DNA of 11,510 bases from Actinomycetes bacterium (lineage in GTDB: Bacteria; Actinomycetota; Acidimicrobiia; Acidimicrobiales; RAAP-2). Position numbers and translations under genes: made by a program. Where the stretch lies: contig JAJYZN010000081.1 in the NCBI GenBank assembly GCA_021799915.1, positions 1 through 11,510 on the forward strand, given 5' to 3'. Under the pieces are notes generated by a model. It was not told the origin of the DNA, searched no databases, and saw only the letters and a list, made by a program, of their open reading frames with translations. How positions within the stretch are numbered: position 1 is the first letter of the stretch; the number at the start of each line of letters is the position of its first letter. This document shows, in pieces, positions 8,533-11,510 of the stretch.

Positions 8533-9555
8533 TCAGCGGCCAGACGGAGCGCCCGCCAGCCACGCCGACTCACTGCTGACACTGCCATCGATAAGCGGTG
8601 CCAAGCCAGTGGTGGGCTCTGTTCCTCGGGCCACGGCGGCGTTGTCGATCAACCGCACCTCTCCAAAGCGCGCCGCCACCAGTAGCCGATAGGACCCGGA
8701 CCCCGAGCGTGCTGGGTCTCGCCGGCGTGTCGGAAGCGCAATTCTCTCAGGGACTTCGAGCGTCACCGAGTCGACCAGCGCGGCGTAGTCGAGCACGGCC
8801 AGCGGCTCAGTGTCGATGACCGCGGCCATGGCGGACCCCACCCGCGCGGGCCGCTCCTCTCCGGCGGCGATGAGCGCAGCACCGGCATCGAGTGCTCTCG
8901 GCAGCACGACCGCCGCGGCACGCTGTTCGTGGGTAAGCCGCACGTTGCGGCTGGACAGGGCGAGCCCGTCGCTGTCGCGCACCGTCGGGCACCCGACGAC
9001 CTCGACAGGCAGCGACAGGTCGGTGACCATGCGGCGAACGATGGAGAGCTGCTGAAAGTCCTTCTCACCGAAGTAGGCACGGCACGGCCCGGCAATGGCG
9101 AAGAGTTTGGCAACCACGGTGGCGACCCCGTCGAAATGGCCAGGCCGCGACTTTCCCTCCCAGTCGTCTCCGAGCCGGCCGACTGACACGGTGGTGGCCG
9201 GGGGCTCCGGCCAGTCCGGGTACATCGTCTCGATCGAAGGCGCGAAGACCGATGCGACGCCGGCGGCCTCGCATTGCTCGAGGTCGGAAGCGAGGGTACG
9301 GGGGTAGGAATGGAGGTCCAGGGGATCACCGAACTGCAGAGGGTTCACGAAGATCGTCGCTGCCACGTGAGGACATTCGTCGCGTGCTCGGGCGAGGAGG
9401 GAGACATGCCCGTCATGCAGCGCCCCCATCGTCGGGACCAGTCCTACCGACGGTGAGGCACCTGCACCCGCTCGACGGTCGGCGCGACGGGCGCGTGCTG
9501 CTCTGACATGGTCGAGCGCCGCTCTGAACGCGGTGATGTCCTGGTACACCTCCAT
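8533..9555 (-). CDS. panC: Pantothenate synthetase (pantoate--beta-alanine ligase)
   Basis: ATP-dependent ligase joining pantoate and beta-alanine to make pantothenate. The Rossmann-type core shows [10 protein letters not shown] (41-50, with the HxGH nucleotide motif), FVNPLQFG (69-76), [11 protein letters not shown] (134-144), [10 protein letters not shown] (161-170) and the SSRN KMSKS-like loop (201-204). At 340 residues it is longer than the usual 280-310. There is a short Arg/Ala-rich insert around 20-33, and about 30 residues follow the normal family end (RLIDNAAV, 301-308). That tail is low-complexity Gly/Ser/Ala/Pro and unassigned. The ATG has AGGAG 6 nt upstream, overlapping the TAG stop of the DUF2520 gene, so the two genes are probably coupled. 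PanD, its beta-alanine supplier, is next downstream. PanB is not in the window. Confidence 0.96.
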   Translation of the reverse strand: MEVYQDITAFRAALDHVRAARARRADRRAGAGASPSVGLVPTMGALHDGHVSLLARARDECPHVAATIFVNPLQFGDPLDLHSYPRTLASDLEQCEAAGVASVFAPSIETMYPDWPEPPATTVSVGRLGDDWEGKSRPGHFDGVATVVAKLFAIAGPCRAYFGEKDFQQLSIVRRMVTDLSLPVEVVGCPTVRDSDGLALSSRNVRLTHEQRAAAVVLPRALDAGAALIAAGEERPARVGSAMAAVIDTEPLAVLDYAALVDSVTLEVPERIALPTRRRDPARSGSGSYRLLVAARFGEVRLIDNAAVARGTEPTTGLAPLIDGSVSSESAWLAGAPSGR

Positions 9556-9561
9556 CGTGAG

Positions 9562-9566
9562 CTCCT
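9562..9566 (-). promoter_or_regulatory. panC ribosome binding site overlapping the upstream stop
   Basis: AGGAG on the minus strand, 6 nt before the panC ATG. It shares bases with the TAG stop codon of the DUF2520 gene, so a ribosome finishing one gene is placed to start the next. Confidence 0.65.
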
Positions 9567-10335
9567 ATCCGACCCCTGCGGGCACCGCTCGTGCCCGCAC
9601 CGAGCTTGCAGGTTCCCCGGTGTCACCACGACCGGCCAGCCGCACGGCCAGCGCGACCCCGGCGTCGTAGCCAGGTCGCTCGCCGGCAGGGATGGCCTCC
9701 CGGTGCCGGGCCAGCGTCGCCACGTCACCTCGCGCGGCGGGTCCGGTGAGCGCCCGGCGGGGTCCAACCCGGGCCACGTCGTCGAGCGCCGAGCGAGCGA
9801 GCCCCAAGAACACCTCGAGTGGGAGCCCTGCGCCCTCGGCGACGCGCTCGACTTGGCCCAACAGGGCCACCAGGTGGTTCGAAGCGATGCAGGCGGCGGC
9901 GTGATAGAGCGGGCGATCCCGGTCGTCCAGCACGACGGCGTGGCCACCCAGGCAGGCGACCACCTCGTACGAGAGCGGATCACCCGCCACGGCGAAGGTG
10001 ATGCCCGACGCCAGGCGGTCCGAACCGACGACGGGGTCGGGCAGGGGCACCAGCGGGTGCAGGCCTCCCCGGCGTGGATGGGGAGCAAGCACGTCCAATC
10101 CGAGCGCACCGGAAAGATGCACGACCGCCGTCGTCGAAGTGCTCCGCACGGAGGCCGCCACGCCGGCGATGGCATCGTCGGGCGTGGAGATGACCAGGAG
10201 GTCGACCCCCTCGGCGGCACAAGAGATGTCGTCTGCCCGGCCGAGCAGCCCAGCCACGTCCCAGCCGGCGCGACCCAGGGCAAACGCCAATGATCGCCCA
10301 GCCCGGCCAGGGCCGATGAAGCGTACGGAACGCAC
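9565..10335 (-). CDS. Rossmann-fold / DUF2520 protein, probable NAD(P)-dependent oxidoreductase
   Basis: 256-residue protein with an N-terminal NAD(P)-binding Rossmann domain (GPGRAG at 8-13, then strands VDLLVIST and AVVHLSGALG) and a helical C-terminal DUF2520 domain. Conserved-looking points are GLHPLVPL (91-98), YHAAACIASNH (144-154) and LTGPAARGD (196-204). The layout resembles ketopantoate reductase, with a dinucleotide domain followed by a helical substrate domain, but the sequence is not classical PanE. It sits directly upstream of panC, 9 nt apart, with its stop inside the panC ribosome site. No panE is visible in the window. From memory, Francisella PanG is an alternative ketopantoate reductase of this general type. 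That makes reduction of ketopantoate to pantoate the best guess, though unproven. The GTG start is supported by AGGAGG 5 nt upstream. Confidence 0.88.
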   Translation of the reverse strand: MRSVRFIGPGRAGRSLAFALGRAGWDVAGLLGRADDISCAAEGVDLLVISTPDDAIAGVAASVRSTSTTAVVHLSGALGLDVLAPHPRRGGLHPLVPLPDPVVGSDRLASGITFAVAGDPLSYEVVACLGGHAVVLDDRDRPLYHAAACIASNHLVALLGQVERVAEGAGLPLEVFLGLARSALDDVARVGPRRALTGPAARGDVATLARHREAIPAGERPGYDAGVALAVRLAGRGDTGEPASSVRARAVPAGVG

Positions 10336-10340
10336 CGAGT

Positions 10341-10346
10341 CCTCCT
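10341..10346 (-). promoter_or_regulatory. Ribosome binding site of the DUF2520 gene
   Basis: A full AGGAGG on the minus strand, 5 nt before the GTG at 10335. The 55-nt gap to folK also holds an imperfect hairpin (CCGGTCCC paired with GGGTACCGG, one bulge) at about 10359-10381, of unknown role. Confidence 0.7.
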
Positions 10347-10390
10347 TCGGCGCTCCGGTCCCGTCCCCGGGTACCGGTCGCCTTCAGCGG

Positions 10391-10936
10391 TCAAGATCTG
10401 TCGTCGTCCAGCATACCCAGGCGAGCCACCGCACCTCCAGCGCGCTCGATGTGACCGGCTGTCACCAGGTCTGGGGCCAGCTCTGCCAGTGGAGCCAGGA
10501 CGAAGCGCCGCTCCCACATCCGCGGGTGGGGAACGACGAGATCCGGGTCGTGGACCTCCAGCTCCCCGACCAAGAGGACGTCGGCATCCAGCGTCCGAGG
10601 TCCGAAGCGGACCGTACGTACGCGCCCAGCTCGTGCCTCGAGGTCTCGGCAGCGCTCGAGGAGCCGACGCGGATCATCGGTCGTGGCGAGCTCCACCACC
10701 GCGTTCAGGTAGAGATCCTGGTTCTCGGGACCGCCGACGGGTTCGGTCTCGTAGACGGCCGAGACAGCGACGACGTCACCCGAGGCCTCGAGGGTGTGCA
10801 CTGCCTCGGAAAGATTGCGCCACCGGTCACCCAAGTTCGAGCCGAGCCCGATGTACGCCCGCCGCGACTGCGCGACCGGCGGGGGGTGCGCTGCGGCGTC
10901 GGTCAACTCGGCGTCGGTCAACTCGGCGTCGGTCAA
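10391..10936 (-). CDS. folK: 2-amino-4-hydroxy-6-hydroxymethyldihydropteridine pyrophosphokinase (HPPK)
   Basis: Transfers pyrophosphate from ATP to 6-hydroxymethyl-dihydropterin, two steps before dihydropteroate. HPPK signatures are clear: AYIGLGSNLGDR, SAVYETEPVGGPENQDLYLN, the magnesium-binding RTLDADVLL and VPHPRMWERRFVLAPL. The start is uncertain. Upstream of the conserved domain the frame runs through three 15-bp repeats (ELTDA), each holding an in-frame TTG (10906, 10921, 10936). The only other candidate is a GTG at 11002. I choose the TTG at 10936 (181 residues) because it forms a TTGA overlap with the folB stop, like the other junctions of this operon. The GTG at 11002 would give 203 residues and a 70-nt overlap with folB. 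No strong ribosome site favours any of them. Whichever start is used, the N-terminal leader of 12-46 residues before the HPPK fold is low-complexity. Confidence 0.93.
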   Translation of the reverse strand: MTDAELTDAELTDAAAHPPPVAQSRRAYIGLGSNLGDRWRNLSEAVHTLEASGDVVAVSAVYETEPVGGPENQDLYLNAVVELATTDDPRRLLERCRDLEARAGRVRTVRFGPRTLDADVLLVGELEVHDPDLVVPHPRMWERRFVLAPLAELAPDLVTAGHIERAGGAVARLGMLDDDRS

Positions 10937-10939
10937 CTC
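10895..10939 (-). repeat. Three perfect 15-bp tandem repeats at the folB/folK junction
   Basis: Units at 10895-10909, 10910-10924 and 10925-10939 are identical. In the gene direction each contains GAGTTGACC, hence both a TTG and, in another frame, a TGA. The folB stop is the TGA of the first unit met by the ribosome. In the folK frame the units encode repeated Glu-Leu-Thr-Asp-Ala. Confidence 0.92.
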
Positions 10940-11451
10940 GGCGCTCGGTCGGCCACCAGGTCCGCGCGGCGTCCATCCGCGTCTCGCCGGCGGCGGAAGC
11001 ACCGCACACCCACCGAGGCAATATGGAAGGGCATCGGGGGACGGAGCTTGCGAACCACGACTTCGACCGCCTCCAGCCGGTGGTCCGACTCGAGCAGGGA
11101 ACTAGCGATCGCTGTCGCCACGCTCTCGAGAAGCTGAAACGAAGACGACTCGACGATGCCGGCCGCCCGCTGCACGAGGACCGAGTAGTCGACGGTGTCC
11201 TCGACCATGTCGACCGCGCTCTCGGCGGTGCGGTCAACCCACGCGTCGATGTCCAGGCTGAACGGCTGGGCCCGCGTGCGCTCTTCGGGAAGCACGCCAT
11301 GCACGCCGATCACTCGCAGATCGCGGATCTCGATCCGCGGGAGGCGTCGCCAACGGCGCCGGCGCCACCTGGCTGCGCCCTCGGGAGACGGTGTCCCGGC
11401 GACCACACCTGTCGGTGCCCCGGCGACCGCACCTGTCGGTGCCCCGCTCAC
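10933..11451 (-). CDS. folB: Dihydroneopterin aldolase
   Basis: Cleaves 7,8-dihydroneopterin to 6-hydroxymethyl-dihydropterin and glycolaldehyde, giving the substrate of FolK, which follows directly. The conserved domain covers about 39-153: IEIRDLRVIGVHGVLPEER (40-58) with the catalytic-site Glu region at 56-57, a VDYSVLV stretch (88-94), and VVVRKLRPPMP (131-141) with the conserved Lys135. At 172 residues it is longer than the usual 120 or so. The extra length is an N-terminal leader with two 8-residue GAPTG(A/V)VA repeats and a Trp/Arg-rich patch (28-37), plus a short C-terminal tail. The GTG at 11451 is preferred because it overlaps an upstream stop (GTGA). A second in-frame GTG at 11406, within the repeat, would remove 15 residues and cannot be excluded. 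Confidence 0.93.
   Translation of the reverse strand: MSGAPTGAVAGAPTGVVAGTPSPEGAARWRRRRWRRLPRIEIRDLRVIGVHGVLPEERTRAQPFSLDIDAWVDRTAESAVDMVEDTVDYSVLVQRAAGIVESSSFQLLESVATAIASSLLESDHRLEAVEVVVRKLRPPMPFHIASVGVRCFRRRRDADGRRADLVADRAPS
11398..11445 (-). repeat. 24-bp in-frame tandem repeat in the folB 5' end
   Basis: Two adjacent 24-bp units (11398-11421 and 11422-11445) differ at one base, turning an Ala codon into GTG (Val). The start of a third, diverged unit follows to about 11389. They encode GAPTGAVA and GAPTGVVA in the leader of FolB. Confidence 0.82.
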
Positions 11452-11510
11452 GACCCCGTCTCCGCCCGCCGGCGCCGTGGCGCGGGGAGGGAGCCTGCCA
11501 CGACGACCAG
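11448..11510 (-). CDS. 3' end of an upstream gene, unidentified
   Basis: From the right edge one minus-strand frame reads 20 codons (LVVVAGSLPAPRRRRAETGS) to a TGA that overlaps the folB GTG as GTGA, the junction type used elsewhere in this operon. In related loci a folate gene such as folP or folE lies here, but this tail matches neither recognisably. The hydrophobic LVVVAGSL followed by a basic end is too short to assign. It is called from the overlap geometry alone. Confidence 0.45.
   Translation of the reverse strand: MVVVAGSLPAPRRRRAETGS

Noticed and set aside
10895..10939. Short tandem repeats as a CRISPR array
   Set aside because: Units are 15 bp with no spacers and are translated as part of folK. 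There are no cas genes.

Overview
This is a GC-rich window whose gene content and order point to an actinobacterium (Actinomycetota). The order folB, folK, DUF2520, panC, panD, nadB, nadC, coaX, lysS, then clpC resembles the folate/pantothenate/lysS/clpC locus that I know from Mycobacterium and Streptomyces. An acidimicrobial-type host is possible but is only a guess. All the enzymes are core metabolism or proteostasis. I see no mobile element, CRISPR array, tRNA or rRNA, and no gap longer than 300 bases without a gene.

Layout from the left. Positions 1-1266 hold the 5' half of clpC (minus strand, cut by the window edge). A 140-bp divergent promoter region follows, then a plus-strand long-chain trans-polyprenyl diphosphate synthase (1407-2381). 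Convergent with it is a small secreted protein of unknown function (2423-2803, minus). Upstream of that gene lie four GTGA elements spaced exactly 11 bp apart (2901-2944), the signature of an OmpR/PhoP-type response-regulator site. A hairpin sits directly after the lysS stop (2955-2986).

From 2987 to the right edge all genes are on the minus strand and form one compact cofactor operon. In transcription order these are the tail of an unidentified gene (11448-11510), folB, folK, a Rossmann/DUF2520 protein, panC, panD, nadB, nadC, coaX and lysS. Together they cover folate (FolB, FolK), CoA (PanC, PanD, CoaX, possibly the DUF2520 protein) and NAD (NadB, NadC). PanD and NadB both consume L-aspartate and are translationally coupled. 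panB, panE and nadA are not in the window.

Several junctions are 4-nt start/stop overlaps: GTGA at panD/nadB, nadB/nadC, coaX/lysS and at the right edge into folB, and probably TTGA at folB/folK. Most genes start with GTG.

The most unusual sequence features are short in-frame tandem repeats (15, 18, 24 and 24 bp) in non-catalytic parts of four operon genes (folK, nadB, coaX, folB). One of them copies the folB-stop/folK-start junction, so that folK has three equivalent TTG start candidates. I found no convincing new multi-gene system. The best leads are the phased repeat operator with its secreted-protein gene, the DUF2520 protein as a candidate ketopantoate reductase, and the repeat tracts.
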